A stretch of DNA of 6,313 bases from assembly GCA_014359685.1 (NCBI GenBank), contig JACIYY010000340.1, forward strand, positions 1-6,313, given 5' to 3'. Position 1 is the first letter of the stretch. Every line of letters begins with the position of its first letter. The position numbers were made by a program, and so were the translations under genes. A model generated the notes under the pieces. The model ran no database searches. It saw nothing but the letters and a program-made list of their open reading frames with translations, and had not been told where the DNA came from. Source of the DNA: Porphyrobacter sp. (GTDB lineage Bacteria > Pseudomonadota > Alphaproteobacteria > Sphingomonadales > Sphingomonadaceae). Below, piece after piece: positions 1 to 5,183 of the stretch.

Positions 1-23
1 GCGGTCCGGTTGCTCGTGGCCAT
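1..23 (-). CDS. Possible start of an unidentified gene, cut by the window edge
   Basis: An ATG on the minus strand opens a frame that begins M-A-T-S-N-R-T and then leaves the window, so no product can be named. Support is indirect: a reasonable minus-strand promoter lies 37 to 65 bases upstream, and a weak purine-rich AAAGG lies about 12 bases before the ATG. The gene would follow the acyl-AMP ligase in the same direction, about 160 bp after its stop. In sphingomonads an acyl carrier protein or sphingolipid gene could fit there, but that is a guess from context. Seven codons are too few to prove a gene. Confidence 0.25.
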
Positions 24-44
24 GTGATCGTGTCGCCTTTCGCG

Positions 45-58
45 CCTGCCAGGGCAGG
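45..58. repeat. 14-bp palindrome just downstream of the candidate -10 box
   Basis: CCTGCC and GGCAGG form 6-base inverted arms around a 2-base centre. The element starts one base beyond the candidate minus-strand -10 box (60-65), so it covers the predicted transcription start. That placement suits a repressor operator. It could also fold as a small hairpin (5-bp stem, 4-base loop) in the RNA. No T-tract follows on either strand, so it is a poor intrinsic terminator. Confidence 0.4.
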
Positions 59-59
59 T

Positions 60-88
60 GTATTAAGCGGGCAAGACACGGTTTTCAA
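60..88 (-). promoter_or_regulatory. Candidate sigma-70-type promoter reading leftward
   Basis: Read on the minus strand, TTGAAA (complement of 83-88) is followed after exactly 17 bases by TAATAC (complement of 60-65). The -35 box matches the consensus at 5 of 6 positions; the -10 box is poorer. It lies in the non-coding stretch behind the acyl-AMP ligase and points at the possible start codon at 23. It would give the leftward neighbour its own promoter rather than relying only on read-through. It is judged by eye and not tested. Confidence 0.4.
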
Positions 89-181
89 GCGCGCCGCCCG
101 CGCACAGGCCCGCTATAGCCGAGCGCGCCCGCCGTGGCGAGGACCGCCGCCGTCCCCCCGGAACCCGCGCGTTCGCCGCCG

Positions 182-1909
182 CTAGGCGGCAAGCGTGAAC
201 GGCTCGATTTCGCCCGACAGATAAAGCCGCTTGGCCTTGGCCCGGCTCAGCTTGCCCGAGGATGTGCGCGGCAGCGTGCGCGGGGGCACCAGCTCGACCA
301 CGCAGTTCATCCCGGTGATGCTGCGCACCTTGTCGCGGATCGTGTCGCGCAGGCGGACCCGCTCCTCCGGGTCGGAGACGCGGCAATGGACCAGCACGGC
401 GGGCGCCTCCTCGCCATTCTCCATCTCGATCGAGAAGGCAGCGATGTCGCCGTGGTTGAAGCCGGGCAGCTGCTCCACCGCCCATTCGATGTCCTGCGGC
501 CAGTGGTTCTTGCCGTTGATGATGATCATGTCCTTCGCCCGGCCGACGATGAACAGATAGCCGTTTGCCATGTAGCCCATGTCGCCGGTGTCGAGCCACC
601 CGTCCACCAGGCACTCGGCGGTCGCCGCATCATTGCGGAAATAGGAATGCATGACGCTGGGTCCGCGGCACCACACGGTGCCGATCTGGCGGTCCTTGCG
701 CGGACGCCCATGGGCATCGCGGATCTGCACCTCCATGTCGGGCAGCGGCTTGCCGCAATTGACGATCGCGCGGTAACGGGCCGGGCGCGACAGGTCGCGC
801 CGGGTCCCCGACAGCCGCTCCTCCTCCACCAGCTCGACCCGGATGCCCTCGCCCGGCGGCATCACCGTGACGGCGAGGGTGGCTTCGGCGAGGCCATAGC
901 TGGGCGTAAAGGCGGCGGCGCGGAAGCCCGCCGGGGCGAAGGCATTGACGAAGCTCTGCATCACGTCGGGCCGGATCATGTCCGCGCCGTTGCCGGCAAC
1001 CCGCCAGCGCGACAGGTCGAACCGCTCCGCGACATTGGACTGGCTGGAGATGCGGCGCGCGCAGATGTCATAGCCGAAGGTCGGTGAATAGCTGAGCGTC
1101 GTCCCCTGATTGCGGCTGATCAGGTCGAGCCAGGCGAGCGGGCGGCGGGCGAAATGTTCGGTCTTGAGGTAGTCGACCGACATCTGGTTCGCGATCAGCG
1201 ACAGCAGGCAGCCGACCAGCCCCATGTCGTGATACCATGGCAGCCAGCTGACCACCCGGTCGCCTGCGCCGACCTCCATCGTTGCCGCATGGCCATAAAG
1301 ATTGTGCAGCAGCGCCCGGTGCGTGACCGCCACCCCGGTGGGAAAGCGAGTCGATCCGCTGGAATATTGCAGATAGCAGATGTCGTCCGGCTGCGCCTGC
1401 GGCAGCGGTAGGTCGGGCGCGTCGCGGGTGGCGAAGCTGTCCCAGTCGGCCGCGTCGCACCCCTGCCGCGCGGCAGCGGCGGCGGCCATGTCAGCCAGTT
1501 CCGGCGGGTAGAGCAGGATCGCCGGGTCGGCGCTGGCGAGCTGGCCGGCGAGTTGTTCGATATAGTTCTCGCGCCCGCCGAAGGTGGTGGGCAGCGGCAA
1601 CGGCACCGGCCAGGCGCCGGCATAGACCGCAGCGCAGAACAGGGCGGCGAATTCGGGCGCGGTATCGGCGATCAGCGCGACCCGGTCGTTCTTGGCCACG
1701 CCGGCCGCGACCAGGCGGCGGGCCATCGCCAGCGCGTCCTCGCGCATCTCCGAATAGCGATAGACGCGCGACAGCACCCCGCGCGCGTCGTGGAAGTTCA
1801 GCCCCTTGCGGCTGCGCGCGGCATAATCGATCGCCTCCGCAAAGGTCGCGAAGTCGGCGCGGCGGCGTGGCAGCGGGCAATCGTTGGGCGTGGGTATCAG
1901 AACGGACAT
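182..1909 (-). CDS. Fatty acyl-AMP ligase (FAAL family, AMP-forming adenylation enzyme)
   Basis: This cytosolic enzyme of 575 residues is expected to adenylate a fatty acid with ATP and hand it to an acyl carrier protein rather than to CoA. The adenylation motifs appear in order: P-loop QYSSGSTRFPTG (about 181-192), SWLPWYHDMG (221-230), PSYGLAEATL (336-345), DTGD (440-443), GRAKDMIIINGKN (456-468) and a C-terminal SSGKLSR (550-556) whose Lys553 should be catalytic. The P-loop has Thr where many CoA ligases have Lys; STR-x-P-x-G is common in FAALs, which supports the family call. The start at 1909 was chosen because it puts the conserved domain about 20 residues in, although no good ribosome-binding site precedes it. 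A TTG at 2050 with an AGGGGG upstream would add 47 unconserved residues and run into recX. In sphingomonads a FAAL of this kind often belongs to sphingolipid synthesis; no partner gene is visible here, so the substrate is inference. Confidence 0.9.
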   Translation of the reverse strand: MSVLIPTPNDCPLPRRRADFATFAEAIDYAARSRKGLNFHDARGVLSRVYRYSEMREDALAMARRLVAAGVAKNDRVALIADTAPEFAALFCAAVYAGAWPVPLPLPTTFGGRENYIEQLAGQLASADPAILLYPPELADMAAAAAARQGCDAADWDSFATRDAPDLPLPQAQPDDICYLQYSSGSTRFPTGVAVTHRALLHNLYGHAATMEVGAGDRVVSWLPWYHDMGLVGCLLSLIANQMSVDYLKTEHFARRPLAWLDLISRNQGTTLSYSPTFGYDICARRISSQSNVAERFDLSRWRVAGNGADMIRPDVMQSFVNAFAPAGFRAAAFTPSYGLAEATLAVTVMPPGEGIRVELVEEERLSGTRRDLSRPARYRAIVNCGKPLPDMEVQIRDAHGRPRKDRQIGTVWCRGPSVMHSYFRNDAATAECLVDGWLDTGDMGYMANGYLFIVGRAKDMIIINGKNHWPQDIEWAVEQLPGFNHGDIAAFSIEMENGEEAPAVLVHCRVSDPEERVRLRDTIRDKVRSITGMNCVVELVPPRTLPRTSSGKLSRAKAKRLYLSGEIEPFTLAA

Positions 1910-1949
1910 ATTGGTCGCAGGCAACTCGTCTCTACACGCTCTGTGGCGC

Positions 1950-1958
1950 TTCCCAAAT
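1950..1958. repeat. 9-bp inverted repeat, left copy
   Basis: TTCCCAAAT here is the exact reverse complement of ATTTGGGAA at 2008-2016, 49 bases away. It overlaps the weak -35 candidate of the acyl-AMP ligase, so a protein bound here could block that promoter. A chance match in a short region is possible. Confidence 0.4.
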
Positions 1959-2002
1959 CCACGCACAGCGGCGGTCGGGAAAACCGGCGCCGCGTCCCAT
2001 CT

Positions 2003-2016
2003 TTCCCATTTGGGAA
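2003..2016. repeat. 14-bp palindrome upstream of recX, containing the right repeat copy
   Basis: TTCCCA and TGGGAA form perfect 6-base arms around TT. The right part, ATTTGGGAA (2008-2016), is the inverted partner of 1950-1958. The AT-containing arms stand out against the GC-rich background. It overlaps the AAGGAG before recX, so it could act as a DNA operator or, if transcribed, as a small hairpin masking that ribosome-binding site. Confidence 0.4.
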
Positions 2017-2039
2017 GGAGTGTGGCACGATTATGGCCG

Positions 2040-2684
2040 ATGCTCGCCAATTCACAACCCCCTGATCGCCGCAGCGCCGGTTCTGACCCGCGCCGGCGCC
2101 GTGTTCCGGCCCCACTGGATGAGGCCGGGCTGGAAGAGCTGGCGTTGTCCTACGTCGCCCGCTTCGCCACCAGCGCCGCCCGGCTGGAGCGCTATCTCGC
2201 CCGCAAGCTGCGCGAGCGGGGCTGGGCCGGGGAAAGGGCGCAAGACCGGGCCGAGGGCGGGGGCGAGGGCGGGGCCGCGCCCGATCTCGCCGCCATCGTC
2301 GCGCGTCACGTGGCGCTGGGCCATATCGACGATGCCGCCTTCGCGCGCGGCAAGGCCGGCGGCCTGCTGCGGCGCGGCTATGGCCCGCGCCGGGTGGCGC
2401 AGGCGCTGGGGGAGGCGGGGATTGCGGAGGCGATCCGTCATGACATCGCGCCGGGCGAGGCGGCGCGGCGGCGGGCGGCGCTGGCGCTGGCGCGCAAACG
2501 CCGCTTCGGCCCGTTCGGCGGCGCCCTGCCCGACCGGGCGGCGCGCGAGAAACAGATTGCAGCGATGCTGCGTGCGGGCCACATGCTCACCGATGCGCGC
2601 GAACTGGTCGGCGCGCCGAACGAGGATGCCGCCCTGCGCTGGGCGGACGAGGCCGAGGATGAGGCAGGCGATGACAACAGCTGA
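2040..2684 (+). CDS. recX: Regulatory protein RecX
   Basis: RecX proteins bind RecA filaments and modulate, mostly inhibit, recombinase and coprotease activity. The 214-residue product has the family look: an N-terminal helical unit LEELALSYVARFATSAARLERYLARKLRERGW (about 31-62), the signature GHIDDAAFARGKAGGLLRRGYGPRRVAQAL (94-123), and a later helical unit around AAMLRAGHMLTDARELV (174-190). A Gly/Glu linker (about 72-80) splits the first two units. The start is uncertain. ATG 2040 keeps a usual length, with AAGGAG 19 bases upstream, which is far; GTG 2022 is in frame but only one base from that AAGGAG. An out-of-frame ATG at 2033 is also present. The gene overlaps the DUF192 gene by 14 bases, so the two are probably co-transcribed. 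No recA is seen nearby. Confidence 0.88.
   Translation: MLANSQPPDRRSAGSDPRRRRVPAPLDEAGLEELALSYVARFATSAARLERYLARKLRERGWAGERAQDRAEGGGEGGAAPDLAAIVARHVALGHIDDAAFARGKAGGLLRRGYGPRRVAQALGEAGIAEAIRHDIAPGEAARRRAALALARKRRFGPFGGALPDRAAREKQIAAMLRAGHMLTDARELVGAPNEDAALRWADEAEDEAGDDNS
2252..2275 (+). repeat. Two tandem 12-bp units inside recX
   Basis: CGAGGGCGGGGG (2252-2263) is followed directly by CGAGGGCGGGGC (2264-2275), differing only at the last base. In the recX frame this encodes part of the Glu/Gly/Ala-rich linker between the first two helical units. The unit is a multiple of three, so gain or loss of a copy would change linker length without a frameshift. Confidence 0.6.
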
Positions 2685-3189
2685 TCCGATCCGCCGGTTG
2701 CTGTCGGTGCTGCTCGCGCCGATTCTGGTGCTCGCGCCGGCCGCCTGCTCGCCCCAGGCGGCCGAGAGCACGGCACAGCGGGCCTCGGCGCCGGCGGCGG
2801 CTTCGGTCCATCCGCAATCGGGGCTGGAGGTCATCCCCCTGACCGTCACCGCCGGCGGGCGCAGCCATGCCTTCCGGGTGGAGGTCGCCCGATCGCCGCA
2901 GGATCAGGCGCGCGGCCTGATGTTCCGCACCGCGCTGGGCCCTGACGAGGGGATGCTGTTCCCCTACGATCCGCCCCGGATCGCCAGCTTCTGGATGCGC
3001 AACACGGTGATCCCGCTGGACCTGATCTTCATCGGGCCGGACCACCGGGTGATCAATGTCGCCGCCAACGCGGTGCCCTATTCCGAAGAGTCGATCCGGT
3101 CCGATGCGCCGGCGATCGCGGTGCTGGAGCTCAATGGCGGCCGCGCGGCCGAATTGGGCATCGGGCCGGGGGCCGAGGTGCGCTGGTAG
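2671..3189 (+). CDS. DUF192 domain protein, exported, possibly a lipoprotein
   Basis: The 172-residue product begins with a basic stretch and a hydrophobic segment (RRLLSVLLAPILVLAPAAC, about 8-26), indicating export. Cys26 in PAAC could be lipidated, but Pro at the -3 position is atypical, so cleavage by the ordinary signal peptidase is also possible. An Ala/Ser-rich linker leads to the DUF192 domain (about 51-172) with its hallmarks RGLMFRTALGPDEGMLFPY (81-99) and FWMRNTVIPLDLIFI (107-121). The family is widespread and small, and has no settled biochemical role that I can state. The start ATG lies inside the end of recX with GAGG 6 bases upstream, which supports translational coupling to recX. 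About 80 hairpin-rich bases separate it from the next gene. Confidence 0.88.
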   Translation: MTTADPIRRLLSVLLAPILVLAPAACSPQAAESTAQRASAPAAASVHPQSGLEVIPLTVTAGGRSHAFRVEVARSPQDQARGLMFRTALGPDEGMLFPYDPPRIASFWMRNTVIPLDLIFIGPDHRVINVAANAVPYSEESIRSDAPAIAVLELNGGRAAELGIGPGAEVRW

Positions 3190-3268
3190 GCGCCGGTGGC
3201 GGGCCTTCGCCGGGGCGGGCCGCGCAACCGCTTGCGCGCGGCCGGCGATCGGCGCTAACGCCGCCGCG
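3190..3268 (+). other. Hairpin-rich gap between the DUF192 and NDUFA12-family genes
   Basis: A strong potential stem pairs GGCCGCGCAA (3218-3227) with TTGCGCGCGGCC (3232-3243) over a 4-base loop, leaving two unpaired bases in the right arm. A second small stem, GGCG-CTAA-CGCC, spans 3251-3262 and ends 6 bases before the next start codon. Neither is followed by a T-run, so neither is a standard intrinsic terminator. No Shine-Dalgarno sequence is seen before the next ATG. Confidence 0.5.
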
Positions 3269-3667
3269 ATGGGACTCCTCTCGAAATTCTTCACCTGGTG
3301 GAACGGCGCGACGATCGGTACCGCGATCGACAGCGTCCTGCATGGCGAGCGGGTTGGCACCGACGCGCAGGGCAACGCCTATTACCGCGCCAGGAAAAGG
3401 TCGCCCGGCGGGCGGGAACGGCGCTGGGTGATCTACAACGGCGCCAACGATGCGAGCCGGGTGCCGCCGGAATGGCATGGCTGGCTGCACGGCACGTTCG
3501 ACGCTTTGCCCGAAAGCCACCTCCCGCCGGCGCGCATCTGGGAGGTCGACTACGTTCCCAACGCCACCGGCACCGATTCCGCCCATCGCCCGGCGGGCGC
3601 GCTGGAGCGCGGCGGGCAGCGGGCGCGCGCCAGCGGCGATTACGAAGCCTGGACCCCCGACGCCTGA
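3269..3667 (+). CDS. NDUFA12-family complex I accessory subunit (B17.2-like)
   Basis: The 132-residue product is a bacterial homologue of the mitochondrial complex I accessory subunit NDUFA12, known as a supernumerary subunit in alphaproteobacterial NADH:ubiquinone oxidoreductase. It would sit on the cytoplasmic arm of the enzyme at the inner membrane. Diagnostic stretches are MGLLSKFFTWWNGATIGT (1-18), GERVGTDAQGNAYY (26-39) and RWVIYNGANDASRVPPEWHGWLHGTFD (52-78), followed by WEVDYVPN (91-98). The C-terminal tail is polar and of low complexity. The ATG at 3269 gives the usual N-terminus but has no visible ribosome-binding site. Its stop shares one base with the start of the DUF2155 gene (TGATG), so the two are translationally coupled. 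No other complex I genes are in the window. Confidence 0.92.
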   Translation: MGLLSKFFTWWNGATIGTAIDSVLHGERVGTDAQGNAYYRARKRSPGGRERRWVIYNGANDASRVPPEWHGWLHGTFDALPESHLPPARIWEVDYVPNATGTDSAHRPAGALERGGQRARASGDYEAWTPDA

Positions 3668-4239
3668 TGCGCGGCCGGGTGCGCCGCGCCGCCGGCCTGC
3701 TGGGCGCCGGGCTTGCCCTGCTCACCACCGGGTGCTCGGGCGAAGGCCCCGCGCCAGAGCCCGAGAGCACCGAAGTGCCCGAGGAGCTGGCCCGCGCCGC
3801 CCCGCCGCCCCCGGCCGCCGGCCAGGCGGCGATCGGCACGCCGATGGCAGAGAGAGTGGCCACGATCGGCCTCCTCAACAAGCGCAACAACATCTCGCGC
3901 GATCTGGAGATGCGCCCCGGCGAAACGCAGCGGATCGGCGACGTGGTGGTCCACCTCTCGGCCTGCGAGCGCACCGCCCCGTGGGAGCCGCAGCCGGAGA
4001 CCGGAGCCTTCGTCCAGGTGACGGTGCGCGAGCGTCCTGACGCCGACGCCGATTATGCCTGGCGGCGCATCTTCTCCGGCTGGCTGTTCAAGACCTCGCC
4101 CAGCCTCAACGTCGTCGAACACCCGATCTACGATGTCTGGGTCAAGGATTGCGCGATGAGCTTCCCGGGCGAGGAAGGCGGCCCGCCCGCCGATCCGGGC
4201 TCCGACCCGCCGGCGGCCTCCGACAGCACTGCGGCATAG
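3667..4239 (+). CDS. DUF2155 domain lipoprotein
   Basis: The 190-residue product starts with a short basic region and a hydrophobic segment ending LLTTGC, so Cys23 is a likely lipidation site. A Pro/Ala/Glu-rich linker (about 27-60) leads to the DUF2155 domain, recognised by ATIGLLNKRNN (65-75), ACERTAPWE (99-107) and FSGWLFKTSPSLNVVEHPIYDVWVKDC (136-162). Cys100 and Cys162 are well placed for a disulfide in the periplasm. The family is known mainly from alphaproteobacteria and has no assigned biochemical function. The gene starts in the stop codon of the NDUFA12-family gene. Its last 112 bases, including coding for the conserved EHPIYDVWVKDC end and a Pro/Ser-rich tail, are overlapped head-on by the 3' end of aat. 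Confidence 0.88.
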   Translation: MRGRVRRAAGLLGAGLALLTTGCSGEGPAPEPESTEVPEELARAAPPPPAAGQAAIGTPMAERVATIGLLNKRNNISRDLEMRPGETQRIGDVVVHLSACERTAPWEPQPETGAFVQVTVRERPDADADYAWRRIFSGWLFKTSPSLNVVEHPIYDVWVKDCAMSFPGEEGGPPADPGSDPPAASDSTAA

Positions 4240-4871
4240 GCCTGCGGCAGGCTGCACGCCGGGCCGGCCTCCGCCGCCCAGTCGAGCAGCCGCAGATAAT
4301 CGTCGCGGCTGATCGTGACCGCGCCCATCGAGGCGAGGTGGTCGGTCATGAACTGGCAGTCGAGCAGCACCGCCCCGCTGCGGCGCATCAGCGCCACCAG
4401 CCAGGCCAGCGCCACCTTCGAGGCGTCGCGCACCGTGCTGAACATACTCTCCCCGCAGAACACCCGCCCGAACGAGACGCCATAGAGCCCGCCGACCAGC
4501 CGGCCATCGTCCCAGCATTCGATCGAATGGGCATGGCCGGCGGCGTGGAGCGCACGGTAGCTGGCGTCGATCCGGCGGCTGATCCAGGTTTCCGGCCCGT
4601 CGCGGCGCGGCGCCGCGCAGGCGGCGATCACGGCGCCAAAATCGGCATCGCAGGTGACGCGGAAGCGGTCCTGCCGGATCGTCTTGGCCAGCGACCGCGC
4701 GCAGCGGAAGCCCTCCAGCGGGATGATCGCCCGCTCGCGGGGCTCAACCCAATAGACCTGCGTGTCGTCACGGCTGTCGGCCATCGGAAACATGCCGGCG
4801 CGATAGGCGCGCAACAGCAGCGGAGGGGGAATCGGGTCGAACAAGGTTGCGGGCATCTGGCGGCAGGCCAT
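4128..4871 (-). CDS. aat: Leucyl/phenylalanyl-tRNA-protein transferase
   Basis: Aat moves Leu or Phe from aminoacyl-tRNA to proteins with N-terminal Arg or Lys, making N-degrons for ClpS-ClpAP degradation in the cytosol. The 247-residue product has the family hallmarks: LLLRAYRAGMFPMADSRDD (18-36), YWVEPRERAIIPLEGF (40-55), GGLYGVSFGRVFCGESMFSTVRDASKVAL (127-155) and LLDCQFMTDHLASMGAVTISRDDY (169-192). The core ends near LPQAYAAVLS (208-217). About 30 Gly/Ser/Pro-rich residues follow with no conserved look; this tail exists because the frame stays open into the convergent DUF2155 gene. The start is unsettled between ATG 4871 and ATG 4856, five codons apart; neither has a clear ribosome-binding site. 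The frame is also open far upstream, but that part is antisense to the tRNA and Ku. Confidence 0.92.
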   Translation of the reverse strand: MACRQMPATLFDPIPPPLLLRAYRAGMFPMADSRDDTQVYWVEPRERAIIPLEGFRCARSLAKTIRQDRFRVTCDADFGAVIAACAAPRRDGPETWISRRIDASYRALHAAGHAHSIECWDDGRLVGGLYGVSFGRVFCGESMFSTVRDASKVALAWLVALMRRSGAVLLDCQFMTDHLASMGAVTISRDDYLRLLDWAAEAGPACSLPQAYAAVLSEAAGGSEPGSAGGPPSSPGKLIAQSLTQTS

Positions 4872-4908
4872 AGCATCGCCGACCGCACGCGTCCCCTCCG
4901 GTCCAACC

Positions 4909-4936
4909 TTGCCAAGGCGCAAGCGGGGCGATAGAG
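4909..4936 (+). promoter_or_regulatory. Candidate promoter of tRNA-Trp
   Basis: TTGCCA (4909-4914) and ATAGAG (4931-4936) are separated by 16 bases and lie in the 80-bp gap between the divergent aat start and the tRNA. Transcription would begin about 10 bases before the mature tRNA 5' end. The -35 box matches the consensus at 5 of 6 positions (TTGCCA against TTGACA); the -10 box is weak. This is the best candidate by eye, not a firm assignment. Confidence 0.3.
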
Positions 4937-4951
4937 GCGCTCGGCTCCCGC

Positions 4952-5027
4952 AGGAGTGTAGCTCAGTTGGTAGAGCATCGGTCTCCAAAACCGAGGGCCG
5001 TGGGTTCGAGTCCCTCCACTCCTGCCA
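4952..5027 (+). tRNA. trnW: tRNA-Trp (anticodon CCA)
   Basis: The 76 bases fold as a full cloverleaf with encoded CCA. The acceptor stem is AGGAGTG paired with CACTCCT. The D stem is GCTC/GAGC around AGTTGGTA. The anticodon stem is TCGGT/ACCGA around CTCCAAA, which puts CCA at 4985-4987 and reads UGG. The variable loop is GGGCC. The T arm is GTGGG/CCCTC around TTCGAGT. The discriminator base is G73. All stems pair perfectly except for a U-U opposition in the T stem (tRNA positions 50 and 64; bases 5001 and 5015). The Ku gene follows 156 bp later. Confidence 0.97.
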
Positions 5028-5167
5028 GGGATCACACCCACTCTGCCTCGCCGCACCTGTTCCTGGCACGTTGCCTGTGGCTGCGACGCGCCCGGCCGGA
5101 ACCGAATCGCGCCGCCGTGCGCTGAATCCTCCTGCATGGGTCCGGCATCGCCCCACCGGCCCGGCAC

Positions 5168-5175
5168 AGGAGGAG
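5168..5175 (+). promoter_or_regulatory. Strong ribosome-binding site of ku
   Basis: AGGAGGAG ends 8 bases before the ATG at 5184. It is the best Shine-Dalgarno sequence in the window and fixes the Ku start over the earlier in-frame start at 5136. The 140 bases between the tRNA and this site contain no recognisable gene, no clear promoter and no terminator with a T-run. Confidence 0.85.
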
Positions 5176-5183
5176 CAACGTCC

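Larger units (their letters stand above)
24..181. other. Non-coding stretch behind the acyl-AMP ligase
   Basis: No reading frame here resembles a protein I recognise; the open frames are short or are extensions of frames antisense to the ligase. Apart from the promoter and palindrome listed separately, there is a GC-only hairpin at 175-190 (GCCGCC, loop GCTA, GGCGGC) whose loop contains the ligase stop codon. It lacks a following U-tract and so is not a convincing terminator. Confidence 0.5.
1910..2039. promoter_or_regulatory. Divergent intergenic region between the acyl-AMP ligase and recX
   Basis: The two genes point away from each other, so both promoters should lie in these 130 bases. 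On the minus strand TTGGGA (complement of 1951-1956), 16 bases, then TAGAGA is a weak promoter candidate for the ligase. No clear -35/-10 pair is seen for recX. The region carries the sequence TTCCCAAAT at 1950-1958 and its exact complement at 2008-2016, plus a local palindrome at 2003-2016. An AAGGAG at 2015-2020 is the only strong Shine-Dalgarno-like sequence near recX. Confidence 0.45.

Noticed and set aside
175..190. Hairpin at the acyl-AMP ligase stop codon as a terminator
   Set aside because: GCCGCC-GCTA-GGCGGC folds, but no U-tract follows on the minus strand, and such stems are frequent in DNA of this composition.
134..1087. A 317-codon plus-strand frame opposite the acyl-AMP ligase
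   Set aside because: It is rich in Arg, Ala, His and Asp without recognisable motifs and lies wholly opposite a clear enzyme gene; long antisense frames are expected at this GC content.
1910..2050. A 47-residue N-terminal extension of the acyl-AMP ligase from TTG 2050
   Set aside because: The extension has no family similarity that I recognise and would overlap the start of recX. An AGGGGG does precede it, so it is unlikely rather than impossible.
1867..2670. Plus-strand frame that would extend the DUF192 protein to 440 residues
   Set aside because: The upstream part is a shifted frame of recX; the export signal begins at the ATG at 2671, which has its own GAGG.
2052..2849. A 265-codon minus-strand frame opposite recX and the DUF192 gene
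   Set aside because: No motif, low-complexity Ala/Arg/Gly composition, and both plus-strand genes are well supported.
5028..5183. tRNA-linked attachment site or mobile-element end
   Set aside because: I found no long repeat of the tRNA 3' end and no integrase or terminal inverted repeats within the window.
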